A stretch of 32,070 nucleotides of DNA. It comes from Pelomicrobium sp036803785. Lineage in GTDB: Bacteria > Pseudomonadota > Gammaproteobacteria > Burkholderiales > UBA6910. Positions 15,495 to 23,735 of this stretch are shown piece by piece (positions within the stretch are counted from its first letter, which is position 1; every line of letters begins with the position of its first letter). Below the pieces are notes generated by a model. The model was given only the letters and a program-made list of their open reading frames with translations, was not told the origin of the DNA and did not search any database. The position numbers and the translations under genes were made by a program. The stretch spans positions 1 to 32,070 of the forward strand of contig NZ_DAIRTR010000019.1 in NCBI RefSeq assembly GCF_036803785.1, written 5' to 3'.

Positions 15495-15531
15495 CGTTGC
15501 CCCAGGGCAAAGGTCTGCGCAACCGTTGCCC
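15495..15531. promoter_or_regulatory. Repeated CGTTGCCC elements and palindromes upstream of the LacI-type gene
   Basis: CGTTGCCC occurs at 15495-15502 and again at 15524-15531, 29 bases apart (near three helical turns). Each copy lies in an inverted repeat: TTGCCC-CA-GGGCAA (15497-15510) and GCAAC-C-GTTGC (15519-15529). The GTTGC half-site also occurs in the operator at 9118-9133. Either element could be an autoregulatory site; the first might instead be a weak terminator hairpin for the ligase gene. Confidence 0.4.
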
Positions 15532-15587
15532 ACCCGGAATGAAATTGGTAGGCTCATGAAGTTGTCCTAGCCCAACGAGGCGACCGG

Positions 15588-16634
15588 TTGAAAAAGTCCG
15601 TCAAGCTCGCCGATGTGGCCCGGCATGCACGGGTGTCCACCGCGACCGTTTCCCGGGCGCTTTCCCATCCCCATAAAGTCAGGCCCGAGACGCTGGAGCG
15701 TATCCAGCGGGTGATCGACCGGCTTGGCTACGTGCCCCATGGCACGGCCCGGGCGCTCGCCACGCGGCGCACCTATGCCATCGGTGCCGTGATGCCCACC
15801 CTGGACAATGCCATCTTCGCCAACACCACCCACGCTCTGCAGAAGACCCTGGACGAAGCAGGCTACACCTTGCTTCTCGGCTGCCACGAGTTCGATCCCA
15901 AGGTGGAGACGCGCATCGTACGTAAGCTAATCGAGCGTAGCGTGGACGGCCTGATCCTGTTTGGCACCGATCACGAGCCGGAGCTGTGGGCGCTGGTGGA
16001 GCGGGTGCAGATTCCCTACGTGCTCACCTGGGCCCTCGACCGCAGCGGGCAGCGGCCGTGCGTCGGCTTCGACAGCCACGAGGCAGGCGTGCAAGTGGCC
16101 CGCTACCTGATGGAGCTGGGACACCGGCGTTTCGCCATGATCGCCGGCATCACCGCTACCAACGAGCGCCATCGGGCGCGGGTGCAGGGGGTGCGGGAAG
16201 CGCTAGAGGCCCGGGGAATCCAGCTGCCGACGACGCGCATCATCGAAAAACCGTTCTCGCCCACCGCCGGCCGGGAGGCGATGCGGGAGATTCTGCGTCA
16301 GCGGTGGCGGCCGACGGCGGTCATCTGCGGCAATGACGTGCTGGCGATCGGCGCCATCGCCGAGTGTCATGCCCAGGGGCTGCACGTGCCGAACGACATT
16401 TCCGTCACCGGCTTCGACGACATGGAATTTGCCTCCATGGTCACGCCGGCCTTGACCACGGTGCACTTCCCCGCCCCCGAGCTGGGGCAATACGCGGCCG
16501 AGCATCTCCTCAGGCGTCTGGCAGGGGAGGAGGTGCCCGCTGTACTGCAGCTTCCCGTGGAGCTGATCGTGCGCGCCTCCGCTGCGCCGCCCAAGCCCAC
16601 CCTAGAGCGCAAGGCCTTAGCCGAGATGGGCTAA
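15588..16634 (+). CDS. LacI/GalR-family transcriptional regulator
   Basis: This 348-residue regulator has an N-terminal helix-turn-helix (about 4-28, KLADVARHARVSTATVSRAL) with the hinge after it. A periplasmic-binding-protein-like ligand domain follows: AIGAVMPTLDNAIFA, DGLILFG, VGFDSHEAG, TAVICGNDVLAIGA, DISVTGFDDMEFASMVTPALTTV. The start is TTG at 15588, supported by GAGG 7 bases upstream and by placement of the helix-turn-helix at the usual distance; no ATG fits. It follows the ligase by 152 bases and probably controls the tct/ligase operon through the palindrome at 9118-9133. Its 3' end overlaps the convergent kinase-family gene by 18 bases. The inducer is probably the imported acid or its CoA ester (inference). 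Confidence 0.92.
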   Translation: MKKSVKLADVARHARVSTATVSRALSHPHKVRPETLERIQRVIDRLGYVPHGTARALATRRTYAIGAVMPTLDNAIFANTTHALQKTLDEAGYTLLLGCHEFDPKVETRIVRKLIERSVDGLILFGTDHEPELWALVERVQIPYVLTWALDRSGQRPCVGFDSHEAGVQVARYLMELGHRRFAMIAGITATNERHRARVQGVREALEARGIQLPTTRIIEKPFSPTAGREAMREILRQRWRPTAVICGNDVLAIGAIAECHAQGLHVPNDISVTGFDDMEFASMVTPALTTVHFPAPELGQYAAEHLLRRLAGEEVPAVLQLPVELIVRASAAPPKPTLERKALAEMG

Positions 16635-17513
16635 CAGCCGCTCCATCAGGGTTTGCGCCTGGGGGGCGTAGCGTGCACCGAACAGGTTCACGTGATTGAG
16701 CACGTGGTAGAGGTTATAGAGGTCCTTGCGCACCCGGTAGCCAGGATCGAGGGGATAGGCCTCCTCGTAGGCCCGATAGAAGGCCGGGCCAAAGCCGCCG
16801 AACAGCTCGGTCATGGCAAGGTCTGCCTCCCGATCCCCGTAGTAGACTGCCGGATCGAATACCACGGGCGTCCCATCCCGAGTCACCCCATGATTGCCGG
16901 CCCACAGATCGCCGTGCAGCAGGGACGGCACGGGTGCGTACCCTTGGAACAGAGCGGGAAACCGCTCCAGCAGCCGCTCGCCGAGGTGCTGCAGGGGGCC
17001 GCGATGGCCCCGGCGCGCCGCGAGCTCCAACTGGAAGCCAAGGCGCGCCTCGCGCCAGAAGGCGATCCAGTCGGCGCTCCACGGGTTGCGCTGGCGTGTA
17101 GCGCCGATGAAATTGTCCTGTCGCCAGCCGAAGTGCTCGGCGGTATGGCGGTGTAGCCGGGCGAGCGCCACACCCAGGGCCGCGAGGCTCGCGGCATCGC
17201 CGCGCCCGAGCTCCAGGTATTCCAGCACCAGGAAAGCCTGCCGGTGTGCGACGCCGTGGGTGATGGGCCGGGGCGCCTTGACCACTGCGGCGGCGAGGAG
17301 CTCTTCCAACCCCGCCGCTTCGGCCTCGAACAGGGTGGCGTTTTCTGCCCGATTGAGCTTCACGAAGTAGCGGCGGCCCGTGCCTTCCAGGCGGTAGGCC
17401 TGATTAATGCAGCCGCCGCCCACCGGCTCCAGGCGCTCGGGGCGGAAGCTGATGCCCTCGGCCGCGGCGATGCTTGCGGCAATCGCGTCCCAGGGCGCTC
17501 GCTGCGCGGTCAT
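16617..17513 (-). CDS. Fructosamine kinase family protein
   Basis: This 298-residue protein is of the fructosamine/ketosamine-3-kinase family, related to aminoglycoside phosphotransferases. It phosphorylates sugar adducts on lysines so that they fall off proteins. Visible are the nucleotide-binding start GGGCINQAYRL and YFVKLNR (the lysine), LVLEYLEL, the catalytic loop LLHGDLWAGNHG, and the metal-binding PVVFDPAVYYGDREADLAM. The bacterial members are assumed to repair ribulosamine- or erythrulosamine-type glycation. The ATG at 17513 is taken; a TTG two codons upstream is possible. It lies 42 bases downstream of argH on the same strand and is probably co-transcribed. This is a core-genome gene unrelated to the catabolic cluster next door. 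Confidence 0.92.
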   Translation of the reverse strand: MTAQRAPWDAIAASIAAAEGISFRPERLEPVGGGCINQAYRLEGTGRRYFVKLNRAENATLFEAEAAGLEELLAAAVVKAPRPITHGVAHRQAFLVLEYLELGRGDAASLAALGVALARLHRHTAEHFGWRQDNFIGATRQRNPWSADWIAFWREARLGFQLELAARRGHRGPLQHLGERLLERFPALFQGYAPVPSLLHGDLWAGNHGVTRDGTPVVFDPAVYYGDREADLAMTELFGGFGPAFYRAYEEAYPLDPGYRVRKDLYNLYHVLNHVNLFGARYAPQAQTLMERLLAHLG

Positions 17514-17555
17514 GACCAAGACGTATTTCCGCCGCTGTGTCCCCGTGGCAGTGCT

Positions 17556-18950
17556 TCAGCCGAGCGACTGCCGTGCCTTACGTACTGCCCGCAGCACCTG
17601 TTCGGGTGCAGTGCCGCCCGGGTGGCGCCGGCTCGCCACCGACCCCTCCAGGGTGAGGACCTGGTAGACGTCTTCGGCGATGAGGGGAGAGAATCGGCGC
17701 AGCTCCTCCAGGGACAGTTCGGCCAGGTCCACGCCTTTGTCTTCGGCAAAGCGCACCGCCCGCGCTACCGCCTCGTGGGCGTCCCGGAAAGGAAGTCCCT
17801 GGCGCACCAGGTAGTCGGCCAGGTCGGTGGCGGTGGCGTAGCCTTCCCGCGCCGCGGCGCGGGTTTGCTCGGCGTCCACCTCCAGCCCCGCCAGCATCTC
17901 CCGGAACACCCGCAGCGTGTCGGTCACCGTGTCCACCGCATCGAACAAGGGTTCCTTGTCCTCCTGGTTGTCTTTGTTGTAGGCGAGGGGCTGGGCCTTC
18001 ATGAGGGTGAGGAGCGCCACCAGGTGGCCGTTGACCCGCCCCGTCTTGCCCCGGGCGAGCTCCGGTACGTCGGGGTTTTTCTTCTGCGGCATGATGCTGG
18101 AGCCGGTGCAGAAGCGGTCCGGCAGCCTCACGAAGCCGAAGCGAGGGTTCATCCACAGGATCAGCTCCTCCGAGAGCCTGGACAGATGGGTCATGAGGAG
18201 AGCGGCGCAGGCGGCGAATTCCACCGCGAAGTCCCGGTCGGACACGGCATCCAGGGAGTTCTCGCACAAACCTTCGAAGCCCAGCTCTCTCGCCACCCGC
18301 TCCCGGTCGATGGGGAAGCTGGTGCCCGCGAGGGCCGCGGCGCCCAAGGGCAGGCGGTTCAGGCGCCGGCGGCAGTCGGACAGGCGCTCCGCGTCCCGTT
18401 TGAGCATCTCGAAGTAGGCCATGAGGTGGTGTCCGAAGGTGACAGGCTGGGCCACCTGAAGATGGGTAAAGCCCGGCATCACCGTGCCGGCGTGGCGCTC
18501 GGCCTGATCCAGCAGCACCCGCTGCAGCGCCCGGATGTCCTCCTGGATGGTGTCGATCGCCTCTCGCAGCCATAGCCGTACGTCGGTCGCCACCTGGTCG
18601 TTGCGCGAGCGCGCCGTGTGCAGCCGCTTGCCCGCCTCGCCCACCAGGTCGGTCAGCCGCTTTTCGATGTTGAGGTGCACATCCTCTAGATCCAGAGACC
18701 AAGGAAAGGTGCCCGCCTCGATCTCGGCCAGGATCTGTTGCATTGCGCCCTCGATGGCGGCGAGGTCTTCCGCGGATAAGATGCCAACGGCATGAAGCAT
18801 GCGCGCATGGGCGAGGGAGCCGCGAATGTCGTGGCGGGCGAGGCGCCGGTCGAAGGGGACGGAGGCGGTATAGCGCTTGACCAGCTCGTTCACGGGCTCG
18901 GCGAAACGCCCGGACCAGGGTTTATGCTCGCTCTTCGATCGATCTTGCAC
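17556..18950 (-). CDS. argH: Argininosuccinate lyase
   Basis: This protein of about 464 residues catalyses the last step of arginine synthesis, splitting argininosuccinate into arginine and fumarate in the cytoplasm. It starts with the typical KPWSGRFAEPV and carries HTARSRNDQVATD and the fumarase/aspartase-superfamily signature GSSIMPQKKNPD with the catalytic Ser. No ATG is available. The GTG at 18950 is chosen, with a weak AGG 10 bases upstream; a TTG at 18968 in the same frame is the alternative. It is divergent from the AlgZ-type kinase, the same arrangement as argH-algZ in Pseudomonas. Nothing unusual is seen in the active site. Confidence 0.95.
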   Translation of the reverse strand: MQDRSKSEHKPWSGRFAEPVNELVKRYTASVPFDRRLARHDIRGSLAHARMLHAVGILSAEDLAAIEGAMQQILAEIEAGTFPWSLDLEDVHLNIEKRLTDLVGEAGKRLHTARSRNDQVATDVRLWLREAIDTIQEDIRALQRVLLDQAERHAGTVMPGFTHLQVAQPVTFGHHLMAYFEMLKRDAERLSDCRRRLNRLPLGAAALAGTSFPIDRERVARELGFEGLCENSLDAVSDRDFAVEFAACAALLMTHLSRLSEELILWMNPRFGFVRLPDRFCTGSSIMPQKKNPDVPELARGKTGRVNGHLVALLTLMKAQPLAYNKDNQEDKEPLFDAVDTVTDTLRVFREMLAGLEVDAEQTRAAAREGYATATDLADYLVRQGLPFRDAHEAVARAVRFAEDKGVDLAELSLEELRRFSPLIAEDVYQVLTLEGSVASRRHPGGTAPEQVLRAVRKARQSLG

Positions 18951-18988
18951 GGGCGGCCAACCTGGCAAAGAATAAGAAAATTCGGCAA

Positions 18989-20002
18989 ATGCTCAGTATA
19001 AATCAAAACGCCGGCGCGGCCGGCCTGCCTGATTTCCGCAACCTGGGGGTGATCGCTCGGGTGCTGGTGGCGGTGGAGCTGTTCGGCTTCGCCGTGGCCC
19101 TCGCCCGCACCTCCGGCTGGGCCGAGGCGGGTGCCGAATTCGCGAGCCTTTCGGCGGTGCTGCAGCCGGCCTTGATCCTTGCCGTTGTGCTCCTTTACTT
19201 GCTCCATCCCTGGCTCAGGGGCCTGCCCTATGGGCTCGGCGCGGCATCGGTGGTGGCGGTGGCCTTGACCGCCCTCGTTCTGGTGCATGCGGTGGCGGGG
19301 GCGGTCTTGCCGTCGCTGGAAGCGAGCGCCATCGCGCGCCACGCCCTGTTCGCCTTCGGGGCGAGCGCACTGCTGCTCTTTTACTTCCATCTGCGCGGCC
19401 GGGCCCTGTCCCCTGCGCTGGCGGAAGCCCGGCTCCAGGCGCTGCAAGCCCGCATCCGCCCTCACTTCTTCTTCAACAGCCTGAACGCGGTGCTGGGACT
19501 GATCCGGTCCGATCCACGCCGCGCGGAAGCCGCCCTGGAGGACCTGGCGGAGCTGTTCCGGGCGCTCATGGCGGACAACCGTCAGCTTTGCACCCTGGCG
19601 CGGGAGGTGGCCCTGTGCCGCCAGTATCTGCAGATCGAACAATTGCGGCTCGGGCCGAGGCTCAAGGTGGAGTGGCGCATCGATCGCATGCCCGGGGAGG
19701 CCCTGGTGCCGCCCCTCACCCTGCAGCCCCTTATCGAGAACGCCGTCTACCACGGTATCGAGCCGATCCAGCAACCCGGAACCATCGAGATCCAAATCGA
19801 GCGGCGCAGCGATCAGGTGCATGCGGTGCTGCGCAATCCCTACCGGCGGGAGGGCGCCCATACCGCGGGCAACCGCATGGCGCTCAACAACATCCGCGAG
19901 CGCCTAGCGCTGCACTTCGACGCCGAGGCCGCCCTTTCCACCCGGGAGGCAGACGGCCTGTACGAGGTCCATATCGTGCTGCCCTACCGCACGGGAGCTT
20001 GA
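18989..20002 (+). CDS. algZ: LytS/AlgZ-type sensor histidine kinase
   Basis: This 337-residue membrane kinase has four or so N-terminal helices (about residues 20-135). The His-kinase block follows with phospho-acceptor H159 in RIRPHFFFNSLN, then LEDLAELFRALMADN and the N-box PLTLQPLIENAVYHGIEP. The later G boxes are short and weak (NNIRERLALHF), as is normal for this group. It resembles Pseudomonas AlgZ/FimS, the partner of AlgR. The signal sensed is unknown. The start at 18989 has no clear ribosome site, so a start a few codons away is possible. It is divergent from argH with only about 40 bases between, and 14 bases before the response-regulator gene. Confidence 0.9.
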   Translation: MLSINQNAGAAGLPDFRNLGVIARVLVAVELFGFAVALARTSGWAEAGAEFASLSAVLQPALILAVVLLYLLHPWLRGLPYGLGAASVVAVALTALVLVHAVAGAVLPSLEASAIARHALFAFGASALLLFYFHLRGRALSPALAEARLQALQARIRPHFFFNSLNAVLGLIRSDPRRAEAALEDLAELFRALMADNRQLCTLAREVALCRQYLQIEQLRLGPRLKVEWRIDRMPGEALVPPLTLQPLIENAVYHGIEPIQQPGTIEIQIERRSDQVHAVLRNPYRREGAHTAGNRMALNNIRERLALHFDAEAALSTREADGLYEVHIVLPYRTGA

Positions 20003-20016
20003 CGCGGACTTAATCC

Positions 20017-20781
20017 ATGAGCGCTGGCGAACAAGCCTTGAGGGTGTTGATCGTGGACGATGAGGCCCCGGCCCGGTTACGGCTGCGGGATTTGCTGACC
20101 GACTGTGGGGAGAAGATGCCCCTCGAAGTGGTGGGAGAAGCGGCGAGCGGCCTGGAGGCGCTCAAATGCTTGGAGGAGGCGCCGGCCGACGTGGTGCTGC
20201 TCGACATCCGCATGCCGGAGATGGACGGTATCGAGCTCGCCCAGCACCTGATGAAGCTGCCCGATCCGCCGGCGGTCATCTTCACCACCGCCTACGACGC
20301 CTATGCTCTGCAGGCCTTCGACGTGCATGCGCTCGACTATCTGCTCAAGCCGGTGCGTCTCGGGCGCTTGTTCAATGCTCTCACCCGGGCGCGCTCCATC
20401 ACGCCGCTGCGTATCGAGATCCTGCAGCAGCTCGCCCGCCGGCCCCGCAGCCACCTCTCCATCCAGGAGCGGGGGCGGGTACACCTGATCCCGGTCGATG
20501 CCATCCTGTACCTCAAGGCGGAGCTCAAGTACGTGACGGTGCGCACGCGGGAACGGGAATACCTGATCGAGGAATCCCTCTCCCGGCTAGAGGAGGAATT
20601 CGCCGATCGCTTCCTACGCATCCATCGCAACTGCCTGGTGGCCAAAAACGCGATCAGCGGCTTCGAAAAACAGTCCCCGGAGGCGGAGGGACAGTGGGCA
20701 GTGGTGATCAAGGAGCTGAACGAAAAGCTTGCGGTGTCCCGCCGCCAGTGGTCGGCGGTGAAGGCCTTCATGGACCGCTGA
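20017..20781 (+). CDS. algR: LytTR-family response regulator (AlgR-like)
   Basis: This 254-residue regulator has an N-terminal receiver domain (acidic pair D14/D15, phospho-acceptor D63 in VVLLDIRMPEMDGIE, switch Thr in FTTAYDAYA, Lys in LDYLLKPV) and a C-terminal LytTR DNA-binding domain (about 145-250, with VDAILYLKAELKYVTVRT and RFLRIHRNCLVAKNAI). It pairs with the kinase just upstream. AlgR-type proteins control surface behaviours such as alginate, pili or biofilm in Pseudomonas; targets here are unknown. It converges on ppc with 30 bases between, where only a 5-bp hairpin overlapping the stop is seen. Confidence 0.93.
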   Translation: MSAGEQALRVLIVDDEAPARLRLRDLLTDCGEKMPLEVVGEAASGLEALKCLEEAPADVVLLDIRMPEMDGIELAQHLMKLPDPPAVIFTTAYDAYALQAFDVHALDYLLKPVRLGRLFNALTRARSITPLRIEILQQLARRPRSHLSIQERGRVHLIPVDAILYLKAELKYVTVRTREREYLIEESLSRLEEEFADRFLRIHRNCLVAKNAISGFEKQSPEAEGQWAVVIKELNEKLAVSRRQWSAVKAFMDR

Positions 20782-20811
20782 GCGGAAGCGCTCTTGGAGA
20801 GCCGCAGACCC

Positions 20812-23583
20812 TTAGCCGCTGTTGCGCAGTGCCGAGGCTACCCCGTTGATGGTGATGTGGATTGCCCGCTTGATGGTGGGATCGGCGTCCCCGGCCCGGT
20901 GCCGCCGCAACAGCTCCACTTGCAGGTGATTCAGGGGATCGATGTAGGGGGCCCGATTCCTCAGGCTGCGGGCGAGGGCCGGGTTGTCCTCGAGCAGCTC
21001 CCGGTGGCCGGTCACGGCGAACAGATGCTGCAGGGTCTTGTGCCATTCGCTGCGGATGCGACCGAACACGTGTTCCCGCAGCGCCTCGTCCGGGACTAGA
21101 CCCGCATAGCGCGAGGCAATCGCCATGTCGGACTTGGCGAGGACCTGGTCCATGTTGGATAGCAGCGTGCTGAAGAAGGCCCACTCCCGGACCATGGCCC
21201 GCAGCCGCGCGAGCCCCCGCTCCCCGTGACGGGTGATGTAGGCCTCTACGGCGCTGCCGAAACCGAACCAGCCGGGCAGCATCATGCGGGCGAGGCTCCA
21301 ACTGAACACCCAGGGAATGGCGCGCAGGTCCTCAATGCGCTGGGAGGGCTTGCGAGACGCCGGCCGGCTGCCGATGTTGAGCTCGGAGAGCTCCCGAATC
21401 GGGGTGGCGGCGCGAAAGAATTCGTCGAAACCGGGCGTTTCGTAGACGAGGCTACGGTAGACGCGGTAAGCCGTTGCGGAGAGCTCCTCCATCGCCTCGT
21501 GGAATTCCCTGGCCCGGTCGCCTGCGTGCCCGTCCGAGAGCAGGCTCGCCTCCAGAGTGGCGGCGATCAGGGTCTCCAGGTTACGCCGCCCGATGTGGGG
21601 GTCGGAGTACTTGGAGCCGATCACCTCCCCTTGTTCGGTAATGCGGATCTGGCCGGTTACGGCCCCTGGCGGCTGGGCCTTGATGGCCTGGTAGCTAGGC
21701 CCGCCGCCCCGGCCCACGGTGCCGCCGCGCCCGTGGAACAGCCTCAAGGCGACGCCGTGGCGCCCGAACACCTCCACCAGGGCCACCTGGGCTTTGTACA
21801 GCTCCCAGTGGGCGGTGAGGAAGCCGCCGTCCTTGTTGCTGTCCGAATAGCCCAGCATCACTTCCTGGGCTTCGCCGCGGCTTGCAAGCAGCCGCCGGTA
21901 CCAGGGTAGGGAGAACAGGGCCTCCATGACGGCGGGACAGCGCCGCAGGTCAGCGATAGTCTCGAACAGGGGCACGAGATTCATCTCGGAGTGCGGCACC
22001 TCGCCCGGCCGCAGGAGCCCCACCTCCTTGAGCAGCAGGGCGACTTCCAGCAGGTCGCTCACGTCGTCGGTCTTCGACACAATGTAGGTGGGCACCGCAT
22101 CCGGGCCGAAGCGCTCGCGGATCCCGGCCGCAGTGCGCAACACCGCCAGCTCCTCCCGCACGGTTTCGCTGTAGTCGATGAAGGGGGAGGTGAGAGGGCG
22201 GGGGCTTCCCAGCTCCTGGAGCAGCAGTGCTCGCCGGCCGGCTTCGTCCAGTCTTAGATAGTCGGGTCCGCCCGCCCGCTGGAACAATTCCGCTACTACT
22301 TGTTCGTGCATGCCGCTGTGCTGACGCAGGTCGATGGGCGCCAGGTGGAAGCCAAACACCCGCACCGCGCAGCGCAAAGAACGCAGCCGCCCGCGGGCGA
22401 TGAGCCCGGAGCCGCTCGCCCGCAGCGACTCGTCCAGCAGATCCAGGTCGGCGAGGAGCTCGGCCGCCGAGCCGTAGGCAGGCGCGTCTCCCACCGGGTG
22501 GTGCTCCAGCACCGCGTGGCCGAAGGCCTTGGCGGTGGCGGCCAGCCGCGCGTAGACGCCGATCAGGGCGCGACGGTAGAGCTCGTCCGCGCGTCCCACG
22601 GCATGATCGGGAGAGGCGGCCGCAAGGCGCTCCAGCCCCGGGGCCACTCGGGTCAGGCGTGTGGACATGGAAAGCTCGGCGCCCAGCCGGTGGGTCTCGG
22701 CCAGCAGAAAATCCATCGCCAGCGCGGTTTGGCTGCGGATGGCGTGATCCAGCATGCGGGCGGTGACGAATGGGTTGCCGTCCCGGTCGCCGCCGATCCA
22801 AGTGCCGATGCGGAAGAAGGGCGGCAAGGGCGCGTCCGGTTCCCGCCCGTAGTGGCGAGCGAGCAGATCTTCCAGCTCGCCGTAGAGCCGGGGCACTTGC
22901 TCGAGGAAGGTGTAACGGTAGTAGGCGAGGCTGTTCTTGATTTCGTCTTCCACGTTGAGGCGCGTGTGCCGCAGCAGCCGCGTCTGCCACAGGGTGAGCA
23001 CCGCTCGGCGCAGCGCTTCCTCGTTCTCTTCCAGCTCCTCGGGAGTGAGTATGCCCCGGGAGCGTTCGGCCAGCAGCCGAGCGATGTCCAACTGGCGGTC
23101 CAGGATGCTTTGCCGCTGCACCTCGGTGGGATGGGCAGTGAGAACCGGCGCGATGAGGGCCTGCTGAAAGAAGTCGGCGACGCGCTCTGCGCTCACCCCC
23201 GCCTCCCTCAGCCGCTCCACCGCTCGGGCAATGCTTCCGTCCTGGTGCGGGGAACCCGCCATGGCGTAGGCCCGGCGGCGCCGGTTGTGGTGCTGATCCT
23301 CGGCGATGTTGGCGAGCTGGCTGAAGAAACCGAAGGCCCTCACCACCACGATGGTTTGCCAATGGGACAGTCCGTTAAGGATGGCTTCCAGGTCCCGGCG
23401 GGCCTCCGGATCCTCTTCCCGGCGAAAGCGGATGGCGGTCTTGCGGATGGATTCGATCAGCTCGAACGCCGCCTCCCCTTCCTGGGCCCGCAAGGTGTCG
23501 CCCAGGATGCGGCCGAGGAGCCGTATGTCTTCCCGCAGCGGCAGGTCCTTGTCCGCCACGGCATCGGCGATGGGCTGGTTCAT
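20812..23583 (-). CDS. ppc: Phosphoenolpyruvate carboxylase
   Basis: This 923-residue enzyme forms oxaloacetate from phosphoenolpyruvate and bicarbonate, refilling the citrate cycle. Signatures are VLTAHPTEVQRQS (catalytic His), IGGDRDGNPFVT, GYSDSNKDGGFLTAHWELYKAQ (in part), the flexible loop FHGRGGTVGRGGGP and the characteristic C-terminus ending ALRNSG. Full length for the bacterial family. The ATG at 23583 (MNQPIADAV) is preferred to the upstream extension of the same frame because homology-like sequence begins there; no strong ribosome site is visible. It is divergent from hemC, an arrangement I associate with betaproteobacteria, and convergent with the response regulator. Confidence 0.96.
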   Translation of the reverse strand: MNQPIADAVADKDLPLREDIRLLGRILGDTLRAQEGEAAFELIESIRKTAIRFRREEDPEARRDLEAILNGLSHWQTIVVVRAFGFFSQLANIAEDQHHNRRRRAYAMAGSPHQDGSIARAVERLREAGVSAERVADFFQQALIAPVLTAHPTEVQRQSILDRQLDIARLLAERSRGILTPEELEENEEALRRAVLTLWQTRLLRHTRLNVEDEIKNSLAYYRYTFLEQVPRLYGELEDLLARHYGREPDAPLPPFFRIGTWIGGDRDGNPFVTARMLDHAIRSQTALAMDFLLAETHRLGAELSMSTRLTRVAPGLERLAAASPDHAVGRADELYRRALIGVYARLAATAKAFGHAVLEHHPVGDAPAYGSAAELLADLDLLDESLRASGSGLIARGRLRSLRCAVRVFGFHLAPIDLRQHSGMHEQVVAELFQRAGGPDYLRLDEAGRRALLLQELGSPRPLTSPFIDYSETVREELAVLRTAAGIRERFGPDAVPTYIVSKTDDVSDLLEVALLLKEVGLLRPGEVPHSEMNLVPLFETIADLRRCPAVMEALFSLPWYRRLLASRGEAQEVMLGYSDSNKDGGFLTAHWELYKAQVALVEVFGRHGVALRLFHGRGGTVGRGGGPSYQAIKAQPPGAVTGQIRITEQGEVIGSKYSDPHIGRRNLETLIAATLEASLLSDGHAGDRAREFHEAMEELSATAYRVYRSLVYETPGFDEFFRAATPIRELSELNIGSRPASRKPSQRIEDLRAIPWVFSWSLARMMLPGWFGFGSAVEAYITRHGERGLARLRAMVREWAFFSTLLSNMDQVLAKSDMAIASRYAGLVPDEALREHVFGRIRSEWHKTLQHLFAVTGHRELLEDNPALARSLRNRAPYIDPLNHLQVELLRRHRAGDADPTIKRAIHITINGVASALRNSG

Positions 23584-23672
23584 CGGAGCAAATGGGCGAC
23601 GAATAGCGAGGGGGGGGACGACCGGAGGGCAACGCAAGGCGCCGCGCTCCGGGAAGAAGCATGCCCCCATGT

Positions 23673-23678
23673 TAAAAT
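23673..23678 (+). promoter_or_regulatory. Possible -10 box for hemC
   Basis: TAAAAT sits within a short AT-rich patch in the ppc-hemC divergent region, 57 bases before the hemC start. I cannot find a convincing -35 box 16-18 bases upstream, so the call rests on base composition and position only. Confidence 0.3.
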
Positions 23679-23735
23679 GAAAGCGTTACTTCTCACTTTG
23701 CGCGCGTTCCTGGCGTTTGCGTTGCAGGCTGCCCC

